Translations under genes and position numbers: made by a program
Shown: positions 24,148 to 33,560 of the stretch, one piece after another
Position numbering within the stretch: the stretch's first letter is position 1
Layout of the letters: each line of letters begins with the position of its first letter
Notes under the pieces: model-generated
What the model was told of the DNA's origin: nothing
Seen by the model: only the letters and a program-made list of their open reading frames with translations
Database searches by the model: none
Assembly (NCBI GenBank): GCA_045615705.1
Contig: JAZLFH010000017.1
Coordinates: 10,808 to 74,807, forward strand
Reading direction: 5' to 3'
Origin: JAZLFH01 sp045615705
GTDB taxonomy: Bacteria; Bacillota; Clostridia; UMGS1883
DNA: 64,000 nucleotides

Positions 24148-25885
24148 GGCGATTTTTAAGATTTTCAAGTTGGTTTCTGATTTCAGCAGGAAGACGGTCA
24201 AATTTCTTGAAGAATTCTTCGATTCCTTCGGTTTCATTAAGCCAAACATTCTTGTCTACGCTGAGAAGTTCTTCAAGTGTTTCCTTAGATACATCAAGTC
24301 CTTCAATATTGATGTCTTCCGGATTCGGAAGATAACCGATTGCTGTTTCTTTTGCACCGACTTTGCCTTCGCAACGGTCAATAATCCAGTTAAGAACTCT
24401 AAGATTATCGCCATATCCGGGCCACATAAACTTGCCGTTTTCGTCAAGTCTGAACCAGTTAACATGGAAAATCTTCGGAGCGTTCGGAATTTTTTCGCCC
24501 ATTTCAAGCCAATGTGCGAAATAATCGCCCATATTGTATCCGCAGAACGGAATCATTGCCATAGGATCTCTTCTTACAACGCCAACCGCACCTGATGCTG
24601 CGGCAGTTGTTTCACTTGCCATTGTAGCACCGACAAATACGCCGTGCTTCCAATCAAATGACTGATATACAAGCGGAGCCGTCTTTGCACGGCGACCGCC
24701 GAATATAATTGCACTGATCGGAACGCCATTAGGATTTTCAAATTCACTGCTTATGCAGGGGCAACGCTTTGCGGGAGCGGTGAAACGGCTGTTAGGATGA
24801 GCACCCTTTTCGCCGCAATCCTTTGTCCAAGGATTGCCTTTCCAATCAATACCCTTTTCTGGAACTTCGCCGTCAAGGCCTTCCCACCATACAGTATTAT
24901 CTTCACGAAGCAACACATTTGTAAATATTGTATCCGCCTGTGTTGTAGCCAAAGCATTCGGGTTTGTCTTTGAACTTGTTCCGGGAGCAACGCCAAAAAA
25001 TCCTGCTTCCGGGTTTATTGCCCAAAGGCGACCATCTTCGCCTATTCTGAGCCATGCAATATCATCGCCGACTGTCCAGACCTTATAACCTTTGAGTATC
25101 TCCGGCGGAATAAGCATTGCAAGGTTTGTCTTACCGCAAGCACTCGGGAATGCTGCTGCAACATACTTGATTTCACCCTTAGGATTTTGGAGACCGAGTA
25201 TAAGCATATGCTCTGCCATCCATCCTTCTTTATGTCCGAGGAAACTTGCAATTCTGAGTGCAAAGCACTTTTTACCCAAAAGAACATTTCCGCCGTATGC
25301 AGAGTTTACACTGCAAATAGAGTTTTCTTCCGGGAACTGAACAATGTAGCGGTTTTCTTCGTCAATATCCTTACTTGCGTGAAGACCTTTAACGAAATCG
25401 CCGTCCTCTCCTAACTCGTCAATCGCAATTTGTCCTGCACGAGTCATAATTGACATATTTTTAACAACATAGATGCTGTCTGTAAGTTCAATGCCGACTT
25501 TTGCAAACGGAGACGAAGCAGGTCCCATAATGTAAGGAATAACATACATTGTTCTTCCCTTCATGCTGCCTTCGTAAAGTTTATCAAGTTTTGCGTGCAT
25601 TTCCTTAGGGTCCATCCAGTTATTTGTAGGGCCTGCATCTTCTTTCTTTGTTGTACAAATAAATGTACGACCTTCAACACGAGCAACATCATTAGGCTTC
25701 GTGCGGTGAAGATAACATCCCGGTAATTTTTCTTCATTTAATTTGATGAATTCACCGGTTGATACTGCCTGAGCGGAAAGCTCGTCAAGTTGTTTCTTGC
25801 TTCCATCAATCCATACCACTTTATCAGGTTGGGTTAAGGAAACCATTTCATTAATCCAATTTAATGCTTTTTTATTATTTGTCAT
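24137..25885 (-). CDS. pckG: Phosphoenolpyruvate carboxykinase (GTP)
   Basis: This enzyme interconverts oxaloacetate and PEP with GTP/GDP. The 582-residue protein belongs to the GTP family, not the ATP family. It has the P-loop [12 protein letters not shown], the reactive Cys region within it, metal and phosphate residues in [29 protein letters not shown], and the GTP-site stretch [19 protein letters not shown]. In anaerobes it often runs in the carboxylating direction. The ATG has AGGAGG 8 nt upstream. A TATAAT box lies about 35 nt upstream of the start, without a good -35. It seems to be monocistronic. Confidence 0.96.
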   Translation of the reverse strand: MTNNKKALNWINEMVSLTQPDKVVWIDGSKKQLDELSAQAVSTGEFIKLNEEKLPGCYLHRTKPNDVARVEGRTFICTTKKEDAGPTNNWMDPKEMHAKLDKLYEGSMKGRTMYVIPYIMGPASSPFAKVGIELTDSIYVVKNMSIMTRAGQIAIDELGEDGDFVKGLHASKDIDEENRYIVQFPEENSICSVNSAYGGNVLLGKKCFALRIASFLGHKEGWMAEHMLILGLQNPKGEIKYVAAAFPSACGKTNLAMLIPPEILKGYKVWTVGDDIAWLRIGEDGRLWAINPEAGFFGVAPGTSSKTNPNALATTQADTIFTNVLLREDNTVWWEGLDGEVPEKGIDWKGNPWTKDCGEKGAHPNSRFTAPAKRCPCISSEFENPNGVPISAIIFGGRRAKTAPLVYQSFDWKHGVFVGATMASETTAAASGAVGVVRRDPMAMIPFCGYNMGDYFAHWLEMGEKIPNAPKIFHVNWFRLDENGKFMWPGYGDNLRVLNWIIDRCEGKVGAKETAIGYLPNPEDINIEGLDVSKETLEELLSVDKNVWLNETEGIEEFFKKFDRLPAEIRNQLENLKNRLAK

Positions 25886-25959
25886 GGTTTTATCCTCCTA
25901 ACACCACAATTTACATTATAACATTTTAACACAAACAAAATATTTTGTACAGTATTTTT

Positions 25960-26814
25960 TTATTTTTTCGATAAAAAGTTACTTAATTTTGCAAATTCAT
26001 CAATAGAGAGTGCTTCTCCTCTTATTTTATCGCCTCTTTGGAGCATTTCTATTGCCTTATTTATTGATTCGCTATCAAAAAGGTTACTGTTTGCAAGTCC
26101 GTTTTTAAGCGTTTTTCTCCGTTGTGCAAAAGATGCTTTTACTACTTTAAAAAACATCTTTTCGTCATAAACTTCTACTCTCGGTTTCTTTAAAAGAGTC
26201 ATTTCAATAACACAACTGTCTACCTTAGGAATGGGGATAAAGTCTTTTGCACTGACATTCATGAGTATTTTTGGTTCGCTGAAATATCTGACGCTGACAC
26301 TTATTGCACCGTAATCTTTGCCTTTTTCATCTGAATTTAACCGTTCTGCCACTTCTTTTTGTATCATAACCGTTATCTTTTCAAAAGGAATTCTGCTCTC
26401 TAAAAGATACATTATCATAGGTGTCGTTATATAATATGGCAAATTTGCCGCAACCGACACCTTCATATTTGGAAACTCCTCTTCTATCAGTCTTTTAAGG
26501 TCTGTTTTCATAGCATCTGCCCATATTATTTTCACATTGTCATACCCGGCTAATGTTTCTTGCAAAACCGGTTCTAACCGTGTGTCAAGTTCTATTGCCA
26601 CAACCTTTTTTGCCTTTGATGCAAGTGAAGCGGTAAGTGTTCCGAAACCTGCACCTATCTCAATTATCCCTTCTGCACTTTCACAGACAGACTCACTCAT
26701 TGCATAAGGAACTTCGGGATTTATAATAAAGTTTTGTCCCATCCCTTTTGAAAATGTGAACCCGTATTTTTTGCACAAATATTTAATTGCTTCAGGATTT
26801 GTAAGTTCATACAT
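25960..26814 (-). CDS. rsmA: 16S rRNA dimethyladenosine transferase
   Basis: RsmA (KsgA) dimethylates A1518 and A1519 in helix 45 of 16S rRNA during late 30S assembly, using SAM. The 284-residue protein has motif I IEIGAGFGTLTASL and motif IV NLPYYITTP, both intact. The C-terminal rRNA-binding domain includes FAQRRKTLKNGL. The rsmA-yabE neighbourhood is conserved in Bacillus and Clostridia. The ATG at 26814 is unusual: its only SD-like G-run is the 3' arm of the hairpin between yabE and rsmA. A TTGAAT-17-TATAAT promoter overlaps the yabE stop. Confidence 0.96.
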   Translation of the reverse strand: MYELTNPEAIKYLCKKYGFTFSKGMGQNFIINPEVPYAMSESVCESAEGIIEIGAGFGTLTASLASKAKKVVAIELDTRLEPVLQETLAGYDNVKIIWADAMKTDLKRLIEEEFPNMKVSVAANLPYYITTPMIMYLLESRIPFEKITVMIQKEVAERLNSDEKGKDYGAISVSVRYFSEPKILMNVSAKDFIPIPKVDSCVIEMTLLKKPRVEVYDEKMFFKVVKASFAQRRKTLKNGLANSNLFDSESINKAIEMLQRGDKIRGEALSIDEFAKLSNFLSKK

Positions 26815-26818
26815 AAAA

Positions 26819-26842
26819 AATTACCCCCAACCGGGGGTAATT
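26819..26842 (-). terminator. yabE terminator hairpin carrying the rsmA SD
   Basis: AATTACCCCC/GGGGGTAATT is a perfect 10-bp stem with a 4-nt loop, then a T-run that ends at the rsmA ATG. GGGGG of the 3' arm lies 9 nt before the ATG. Confidence 0.8.
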
Positions 26843-26868
26843 ATATACCATATTCATTAATTATTCAA
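26840..26868 (-). promoter_or_regulatory. rsmA promoter overlapping the yabE stop
   Basis: TTGAAT, a 17-nt spacer and TATAAT on the minus strand. A start about 7 nt downstream would lie near the end of the C-run of the hairpin, removing its 5' arm. Confidence 0.6.
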
Positions 26869-28069
26869 GAACATAAACATTACATTTTCTTCTGCCGAAA
26901 TTTTTTGTTTCCGTACTTGTGTAGAAAAACAAGTCAACTTTATTTCCTTTAATTGCTCCGCCTGTATCACCTGCCACACCGTATCCGTATGTCCAAGATG
27001 TACCGTCTTCCGATTCGATATAAAGTTTTGAATACATAGGAATAACTTTCGGGTCAACTGCCACCATTCCCTTTTCAAGAGGTAGTCCCGTGGCTGACTT
27101 TCCCGCCCACTTTCCATTAGAAGCAGGTGAAGCGTCGTAAGCAGTTGCTGAGCAAGTTATAACTTTTTTGTACTTAAAAGTTTCTCCTGTCGCCGTAACT
27201 TTAACATTAGGTTCAACATAAGTTCCAATCAAATAAACTTCATTTACAGGCTCTTTTACCACTTGTTGAGATATAAACTTCTCATCTGTTTGAATTCCGT
27301 TTTCAAACTTAACTTCGATAGTCTGTACAGCTTCGCCGTTTATTCCATCGCTAAGTTTTCTTTCTTCCCCGTAAGGAAGTTCGTCCGTTTCGATATAATC
27401 GGTACCGTAAGGAACAGCAACCGTCTTTATCGTATTGCTCTTAGTTACTCTGACTATTTCTATCGTCATACCGTTTAAAATTTTTGTTTCTTCGGACGGT
27501 AACATATAATCGTCTTCGTCAATGTCGCTCTCGATAAGGGCTGCCGCTTCCCCTACGGTTTTAAGACAAGTCTTTATGGAGTACAACTTGTTTCCGTCTA
27601 TAAATGTAACTTTCTTTGCCCTTGTAATAACAATAATTTCTCCGTCAAATATCTCATCATCATCTTCAACAGAAATAGAATCGTCAGCAGAAACAGAAAT
27701 CTTTGCTTCTTTTAAAAATTCTTCAACTGTCTGCATAGTTGTACTATAATTTGTTGCTACATCGTCATCAATTACCATAACTGTTACCGGAGAATAGACT
27801 CTGATAACCGTATTTCTCAAAAGCATATGGTCTTTTTCCGGGAATACTCTCTCATTTTCTTTTATCTCAATATTGTTTTCATTAAGAAACTGACCGACCG
27901 TTCTTGAACGAGTAATATAAGTTTCTTGATGCAAATCACGAATTAATGTAATTTCCTTTTCCGATACCGCAAAACTCGAGATCGTAACAGATACTGTAAG
28001 TATAAAAGATAAAACTATTGTAATAATTAATCTGCTGTTTTTAAGCATTTTCTCATATATTTTTTTCAT
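26861..28069 (-). CDS. yabE: YabE-like cell-wall protein (DUF348, G5 and 3D domains)
   Basis: This 402-residue exported protein has an N-terminal signal anchor (about 12-34). Repeated DUF348 segments follow at about 40-95, 97-155 and 157-210; one contains TRSRTVGQFLNENNI. A G5 domain lies at about 215-285 and the C-terminal 3D domain at about 305-402. The 3D domain keeps its three Asp-containing stretches (VAVDPKVIPMYSKLYI, GVAGDTGGAIKGNKVDLFF) that resemble the lytic-transglycosylase MltA core. Relatives (YabE, Rpf/Sps-like proteins) act on peptidoglycan in growth or spore revival. The ATG has only a weak AAAGGG SD, with TTGACA-18-TATAAT upstream. Confidence 0.9.
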   Translation of the reverse strand: MKKIYEKMLKNSRLIITIVLSFILTVSVTISSFAVSEKEITLIRDLHQETYITRSRTVGQFLNENNIEIKENERVFPEKDHMLLRNTVIRVYSPVTVMVIDDDVATNYSTTMQTVEEFLKEAKISVSADDSISVEDDDEIFDGEIIVITRAKKVTFIDGNKLYSIKTCLKTVGEAAALIESDIDEDDYMLPSEETKILNGMTIEIVRVTKSNTIKTVAVPYGTDYIETDELPYGEERKLSDGINGEAVQTIEVKFENGIQTDEKFISQQVVKEPVNEVYLIGTYVEPNVKVTATGETFKYKKVITCSATAYDASPASNGKWAGKSATGLPLEKGMVAVDPKVIPMYSKLYIESEDGTSWTYGYGVAGDTGGAIKGNKVDLFFYTSTETKNFGRRKCNVYVLE

Positions 28070-28104
28070 AATTTTTTAATCCCTTTCCAAACTTTGGCTC
28101 TGTC

Positions 28105-28134
28105 ATTATACACATATTATATTCGGCTTGTCAA
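28105..28134 (-). promoter_or_regulatory. SigA promoter of yabE
   Basis: TTGACA, an 18-nt spacer and TATAAT on the minus strand, about 36 nt upstream of the yabE ATG. The rest of 28140-28250 is AT-rich with nothing recognised. Confidence 0.7.
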
Positions 28135-28251
28135 GTATTTATTCAAATTTTGTTATATTTTTGTAATAATTAGTTAATTTTTATGGGAAACATACCCAAT
28201 TATAAGCCATTTAAGTTAGACAAGGGACTTTTTTTAAGTTATTAATAAACA

Positions 28252-28291
28252 AAAAAACACCCGGGATGCATTTGCATCTCGGGTGTTTTTT
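28252..28291 (-). terminator. Terminator of the N-terminal-SLH gene
   Basis: AAAAAACACCCGGGATGC pairs with GCATCTCGGGTGTTTTTT (18 bp, one G-T pair) around an ATTT loop. Confidence 0.95.
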
Positions 28292-28298
28292 CGACTAA

Positions 28299-31200
28299 TT
28301 ATTCAACAATACAAATTCCGTAAAGTGTTCCGCTTTGAGAGAATACTATTACTCTGCTTGGATTTTCCGCAAATTCATCATAAGCATTTAACGCTTCGTA
28401 TTCATTGCCCTTTGTAAGTGAGCCGTCAGATGAATTATATTTGTAAATTCTGTCTTTTACGGTAGAGTTGAGTTTAAATGTGTGAACAACATAATCTTTC
28501 TTGCAGCCGACATTGGTCGGAATATTATTGCCGCTGTTCTGCACTCCTATGCTGTCGGATGTGATTGTAGATGAAATTGTTACTGTTTCATCTTCTTCCG
28601 TATCAATTGAAATTACAGAACCATACTGAAGTCTGAATCCTGCCGCATCATAACCTGGATAGACTTTGTTATTTGAATCATACTTTGTGCTGTTGCTCAT
28701 GGCGTAAATTCTGTTATCGACTATATCTTCGATAGTTGAGCAGTCTTGTTCCTGCATTGACGGGTTCTCTGCATCATACCAAAGTTTAATCTCTTCCACT
28801 TTACCAGCAACAGTGCGATACATAATTACATCGCCGACACTGATATCATCCAATGACTTAACCGTTCCGTCTGCCGAAGTTACATCGCAATCTCCGTCTT
28901 CAATGGTGATAGATGTTTCGTTAGGTGCAAATCTCAGATATCCCTTAATGGTTGTTCCGTCTGCCTTTTCACTCTTTGCACTTACAAGCATCATCGGAGA
29001 GTTTGATGTGAATTCCATCGACATATTGCTCTTGTAAAGTAAAACTACATCTGCATTCTTTGCGTTAGTTTTACTGCAATTAAATACTTCTACATGGTAA
29101 TTTCCGCCGGAAGTGAATGCATCACCGTATGAGATGGTATAGAACGAATCGGTATCTGTTCTGTCATCGGGAATGAAGAATATCTTAGTGCTTGATGTAA
29201 CCGTGCAAGTTCCTGCATTTCCGCCGTTAGTACCATAGAAAGAGAATGTTCTTGAACTACTGTACTGTTTTGCTCCCTCATACAAGAAATCACAAGTTAA
29301 ATCATCTCCGACAGAACTTGGTGAAAGCGTGTCTATTTCGTTTACAAGGTTTGAACTGTTAAGTGAATATCTGATTAACTGCGTGTAGGTATTTCCGTCT
29401 TCACTTACTACATTTGTTATTGACGATGCGTTGTCTGTGTCATATCTCTTGTTAACATTATGGCCTGCTTTAAGTTTATTCATTATGTCCGAAGATGTAG
29501 CCTTTTCGGAAACTCCGTCAATTTTAACATTTTTTGATGTGCCGAATACTGTTTTTGAACCGTTTGAAGTAAGAATATAAAGTTCAAGGTCATTGTTTGA
29601 ATCCGATGCATCGCTGTTCTGTCTTGCATCTATGAGGTAACCGTACTGGAAGTTGCTTGTAGAAGCATCATATACTGCTGCCGCAATCTCGCCCATACAG
29701 TCAAGATATGCTTCTGCATTATCGTTAATTCCCATTGCGGGGCGGTACTCATCCGAAAGTGCTTTATAGGTATCCGAATAGTAGTAGTCGGTTCCTGCAA
29801 TCTTTCTTCCGTCTGTTCCTATAATCTCAGATACAGTACCTTTTGCCGTATCTCTTGTAACTATAATATCAAGTACACGCTTTCCCGATGCTCCCGTTGG
29901 TTTTCTGTTTGCATCAGCCTTAGCACCTGTTGCATTGTAGTGAGAATCACGAATATTTACTACATCCCACTTTTTAAGGCTTGACAATGTAATGTCTTTT
30001 CCCTCGCAAGTCATTGACAATCTGATTTGCGATGTTGCTTCTTCCGGAATGTCGTAAAGAGCTTCCAAATCTGCTCCTGCTCCGTCTTTATACTTATACA
30101 AGAGGTATATTATTTTGTTTGTATTGTCAACTTTACTTACAACATAAGTCTGATACGAATTTACGAATGCAATTTCATAAGTGCCGTCTCCATCATTGCA
30201 GACAAGTTCTACATATCCGCATTCAAGATTATCTTTAAGGTCTGCCAAGTTGTATCCGGGCATATACTTTCCGTTATAGATAACTTTTACATCAGGAATA
30301 TTTGCTTTAATCGTCTTTTCCTTATCACGATTCGAGTAATAAGTTATTGTACTGTTTGTCGTTGAAGCTAACTGATACTTTTCGACTTTTACGGAATCAT
30401 TACTGTTTGCAATCTTAATTTGTCTGATTTCGTCAGATTTATCTGCATCCAAGTAAACAGTAACTTTTCTTCCGAGATATGCTTCATAATCATAAGTTCC
30501 GTTCGTCTTGTAAGTTCTTCCGTCTATTTCGATTTCATCTTTTGCAAGTCCCGGATTGGAAGTATTTAAACCTGTAATAAAGGTTCCCGTTACAATACCT
30601 GTAATCTTTGTGTCGCCTCTCAAACTGTCGGAAGCGCTTGAACCTTTTTCAATTGAGTATGTTCCATCGTTATTTTCAACGAGTTTATCTACATCCAAAG
30701 CATTGTAAATGAGCATTGAAACCAGTCCGCGAGATGCCGGAGCTGAAATTCCGTTTGTTGCAACAATATTCTTTAAAATATTCTTCTGCGTTGCAACTGC
30801 AATAAATCCGCTTGACCATGATGCAGGGTTTTCAAGTTTTGCATACTCTTGATCTGCAACAACGGTATATCCGAGTGCGGCGACAATCATTTTTACCGCT
30901 TGTTCATAGGTAACAGGGTCATTTCCTCTGAATGTGCCGTCCTCAAAGCCTTCTATTATTTTAAGATCTGTTGCAAGTTTAACATATCCTGTTGCCCAAG
31001 ACAGTGTCGGGTCGGCATTTAAATCAGCATAAGCCGTAACCACCGCAATGTCTTCCGAAACAGAAGCGGTAAGATTAAGGAATCTTGTAATAACAGCCGT
31101 GAACTCTGCACGAGTTATTGTATTTGCCGATTTGAATGTGCCATCGGGGTAGCCCTGTATAACGCCGAGTTCTACAAGTGTTTCTACCGCAGCCCCCTCT

Positions 31201-31361
31201 GTCGTATTGACATCAATGTCTGAAAGTGTAATCGGGCTTGCGATTGCCGTTTCAACGGCAGTTACAGTGTCGGTTGTTTCTTCTGCAAAAGCAAAAGGCA
31301 CAATCGAGAAAAGCATTGCCACTGCCACAAGTACAGAAAGAATTGATTTTAGTTTTCTCAT
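28299..31361 (-). CDS. Large S-layer-type protein with three N-terminal SLH domains
   Basis: A 1020-residue secreted protein is predicted. It has a clear signal peptide (1-26, ending PFAFA) and three SLH domains right after it (about 43-97 with GYPDGTFKSANTITRAEF, 107-165 with GFEDGTFRGNDPVTYEQA, and 170-225, more degenerate). About 790 residues of Asp/Ser/Thr-rich, mostly beta-type sequence follow, with no recognised domain. This layout is typical of S-layer or surface proteins of SLH-bearing Clostridia. The start at 31361 has GGAGG 8 nt upstream. The gene has its own TTGACT-17-TACAAT promoter with a ~50-nt leader and a very strong terminator, which suits a highly expressed monocistron. The whole window may not hold the main S-layer protein; this is the best candidate in it. 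Confidence 0.88.
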   Translation of the reverse strand: MRKLKSILSVLVAVAMLFSIVPFAFAEETTDTVTAVETAIASPITLSDIDVNTTEGAAVETLVELGVIQGYPDGTFKSANTITRAEFTAVITRFLNLTASVSEDIAVVTAYADLNADPTLSWATGYVKLATDLKIIEGFEDGTFRGNDPVTYEQAVKMIVAALGYTVVADQEYAKLENPASWSSGFIAVATQKNILKNIVATNGISAPASRGLVSMLIYNALDVDKLVENNDGTYSIEKGSSASDSLRGDTKITGIVTGTFITGLNTSNPGLAKDEIEIDGRTYKTNGTYDYEAYLGRKVTVYLDADKSDEIRQIKIANSNDSVKVEKYQLASTTNSTITYYSNRDKEKTIKANIPDVKVIYNGKYMPGYNLADLKDNLECGYVELVCNDGDGTYEIAFVNSYQTYVVSKVDNTNKIIYLLYKYKDGAGADLEALYDIPEEATSQIRLSMTCEGKDITLSSLKKWDVVNIRDSHYNATGAKADANRKPTGASGKRVLDIIVTRDTAKGTVSEIIGTDGRKIAGTDYYYSDTYKALSDEYRPAMGINDNAEAYLDCMGEIAAAVYDASTSNFQYGYLIDARQNSDASDSNNDLELYILTSNGSKTVFGTSKNVKIDGVSEKATSSDIMNKLKAGHNVNKRYDTDNASSITNVVSEDGNTYTQLIRYSLNSSNLVNEIDTLSPSSVGDDLTCDFLYEGAKQYSSSRTFSFYGTNGGNAGTCTVTSSTKIFFIPDDRTDTDSFYTISYGDAFTSGGNYHVEVFNCSKTNAKNADVVLLYKSNMSMEFTSNSPMMLVSAKSEKADGTTIKGYLRFAPNETSITIEDGDCDVTSADGTVKSLDDISVGDVIMYRTVAGKVEEIKLWYDAENPSMQEQDCSTIEDIVDNRIYAMSNSTKYDSNNKVYPGYDAAGFRLQYGSVISIDTEEDETVTISSTITSDSIGVQNSGNNIPTNVGCKKDYVVHTFKLNSTVKDRIYKYNSSDGSLTKGNEYEALNAYDEFAENPSRVIVFSQSGTLYGICIVE

Positions 31362-31418
31362 AGTATTATCCTCCAGTAAAAAATCGCTACTAACCATAGT
31401 TTATAAGTAACCATATAC

Positions 31419-31447
31419 ATTGTACAACTTGTAAAATTTTAAGTCAA
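31419..31447 (-). promoter_or_regulatory. SigA promoter of the N-terminal-SLH gene
   Basis: TTGACT, a 17-nt spacer and TACAAT on the minus strand, about 57 nt upstream of the ATG at 31361. Confidence 0.65.
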
Positions 31448-31452
31448 GAAAA

Positions 31453-31475
31453 AAAAAGGCGAAACACGCCTTTTT
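31453..31475 (-). terminator. Terminator of the ymfF-ymfH-lgt operon
   Basis: AAAAAGGCG/CGCCTTTTT stem with an AAACA loop, downstream of lgt. Confidence 0.8.
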
Positions 31476-31506
31476 ATCTAAACTGTAATATTGCATTAAC
31501 AATACA

Positions 31507-32283
31507 TTAACATTTCTTCTTGCTTGCAATTATGTAAATTAAAAATGCAACAATTACCGAAACTCCTGCGATCACCTGTGAAACTCGAAAATTTCCTATG
31601 TATAGGCTGTCTGCCCGAAGTCCTTCTATAAAAAACCGTCCCGCTCCGTACCACATTATATATGAAAGAAATGTCGCTCCGTTAAACTTTCTTTTTTTGA
31701 AAAACGCACAAAGAATGGCAAATCCCAGCACATTCCACAATGATTCATACAAAAATGCGGGATGAACCGGACTAAATCCGTTTATTGACATTCCCAAAAA
31801 GCAGTTTGTCGGGGAACCGTACGCTTCGCAGTTAACAAAATTTCCCCACCTGCCTATTGCTTGTCCGATTAAAAGTCCCAAGACTCCTATATCAAGATAT
31901 TCCAAAACGGGCAGTTTTTTAACCTTAAAATAAATAACCGCAGTCAAAACCGCTCCGATAATCGCCCCGTAAATAGCAATCCCGCCGTTATGTATGTAAA
32001 AAATACTCAATATATTATTTTTGTATGAATCAAACTCAAATGCCACATAATATGCCCTGGCACAGATTACGGAAACGGGAATCGCATAGATTAAAAGGTC
32101 AATAAAAACCTCTTTGTCCTTCCCTGTTTTCTTTGACAGATAAGTTACATACCACGCAGCCAGAACAAGCCCCAATGCAATTATTATACCATACCAATAT
32201 ATATTAAAATTTCCTATTTTAAATGCGATTCGGTCCAATGTAAACGATATATTAAGTTTTGGAAATGAAACGGTGTTTTTCAT
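31507..32283 (-). CDS. lgt: Prolipoprotein diacylglyceryl transferase
   Basis: Lgt transfers diacylglycerol from phosphatidylglycerol to the lipobox Cys of prelipoproteins in the membrane. The 258-residue polytopic protein has about seven helices and the Lgt signature around GRWGNFVNCEAYG, as well as YWYGIIIALG near the N terminus and HPAFLYESLWN. Lipoprotein clients in this window include the amino-acid binding protein and the GerC-type protein. Its ATG overlaps the ymfH stop (ATGA), so it is the last gene of the leader ORF-ymfF-ymfH-lgt operon. Confidence 0.95.
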   Translation of the reverse strand: MKNTVSFPKLNISFTLDRIAFKIGNFNIYWYGIIIALGLVLAAWYVTYLSKKTGKDKEVFIDLLIYAIPVSVICARAYYVAFEFDSYKNNILSIFYIHNGGIAIYGAIIGAVLTAVIYFKVKKLPVLEYLDIGVLGLLIGQAIGRWGNFVNCEAYGSPTNCFLGMSINGFSPVHPAFLYESLWNVLGFAILCAFFKKRKFNGATFLSYIMWYGAGRFFIEGLRADSLYIGNFRVSQVIAGVSVIVAFLIYIIASKKKC

Positions 32284-33560
32284 TTGCTTTTAACCTCGGA
32301 TAAGACCATATTTTTCTCATCAAAAAGTGTATTAAAGCGTTTTTGGAGATAATCATAGTCTATTTCTTCAATAATTTCCGCCGTTTCAAATATATCTATA
32401 TTTTTGTGATGTGCAAAAACAAAGTCATTCCCCAAATCTTCAATGTCATTTAAAGAGCGAATAAAGGAGGCATAACTTACCTTTTTTTGCCTTTCAAACG
32501 CTTCACGGTCAAGTCCTTTGTTCTTGACTTTTAACAATTCCTCTTTTATGCTGTCTCGCACTTTTTTTACATCATTTGACGAACCGCTCAGCATTGCAAA
32601 CGAAAAACTTTCTTCATAATCATAAGATGATGAAAAATCCGACTGTATCAGTCCTTTTTCATACAAATCGGTATAAATAAGTGAACTCTGTGAAAAAAGC
32701 ATATCAAGAAGTATCCCCGAAGCAAGTTCTTTCTTTAAAAGTTCTCTTTTTTCAAGGTTGTTTTCATTATCTTTAAATCCTATTGTGAAAAGCGGGAGCG
32801 GGACATCCATAGCGGTTGAAATCTCTTCTTGCACCGTTTCTTTAGGTTCGCTCGGAAAGATTTGAGTTATCTTCCCTGTCTTTTCTTTGTCGATATACTT
32901 ATCGACTATTTCAAGAATCTTATTTTCGTCAACATCTCCAAGACAAATAAGTGCCATATTTGACGGATGATAAAATGTATTGTAGCACTTATACAGTTCT
33001 TGCGGTGTAATCTTCATTATATCTTCCACACTTCCCGCAATATCCTCTTTTACGGGATGGTTTTTATACATTGCTTTAAGACAATTATAAAAGCACACCT
33101 GATTAGGGTCATCATTGTACATTCTTATTTCCTGTGCAATTATCCCTTTTTCCTTTTCTACATTTTCTTCCGTAAAATACGGTTTTGTAACAAAATCAAG
33201 GAGTATTTCAAGGTTTTCATAAAATGAATCGGTGCAGGAAAAAAGATAATTTGTTACCGCAAACGATGTAAAAGCGTTTGCATTTGCTCCGTATTTTGCA
33301 AAATAGTCAAACGCATTTGTCCCGTCTTCCATTTCAAAAACTTTATGCTCCAAAAAGTGTGCCACGCCTTCTGTTGTGCGTATTTCTTCGCCGTTTGGCG
33401 GAGTAAATCTTGTGTTTATCGAACCGAATTTCGTTGAAAATGTTGCATAATACTGGCTGTAACCCTTTTGAGGAATAACTATTATTTCCAGTCCCGATTT
33501 GTGTGTCATTTTAAGGACTTTTCGATTTATTGAAGGATATAAATATTCTTTAAATTCCAT
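32280..33560 (-). CDS. ymfH: M16-family peptidase, YmfH type (active-site copy)
   Basis: This 426-residue zinc peptidase of family M16 keeps the inverted HxxEH site (HFLEHKVFE, near residue 70). The distal Glu region and LICLGDVDENKI of the C-terminal domain follow. YmfH and its partner YmfF are known in Bacillus as factors associated with 5-aminopentanol modification of EF-P; a role in processing other peptides is also possible. The ATG at 33560 has AGGAGG 8 nt upstream and lies inside ymfF (34-nt overlap). The pair are expected to form a heterodimer, as M16B enzymes do, with YmfH supplying the catalytic site. Confidence 0.88.
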   Translation of the reverse strand: MEFKEYLYPSINRKVLKMTHKSGLEIIVIPQKGYSQYYATFSTKFGSINTRFTPPNGEEIRTTEGVAHFLEHKVFEMEDGTNAFDYFAKYGANANAFTSFAVTNYLFSCTDSFYENLEILLDFVTKPYFTEENVEKEKGIIAQEIRMYNDDPNQVCFYNCLKAMYKNHPVKEDIAGSVEDIMKITPQELYKCYNTFYHPSNMALICLGDVDENKILEIVDKYIDKEKTGKITQIFPSEPKETVQEEISTAMDVPLPLFTIGFKDNENNLEKRELLKKELASGILLDMLFSQSSLIYTDLYEKGLIQSDFSSSYDYEESFSFAMLSGSSNDVKKVRDSIKEELLKVKNKGLDREAFERQKKVSYASFIRSLNDIEDLGNDFVFAHHKNIDIFETAEIIEEIDYDYLQKRFNTLFDEKNMVLSEVKSK

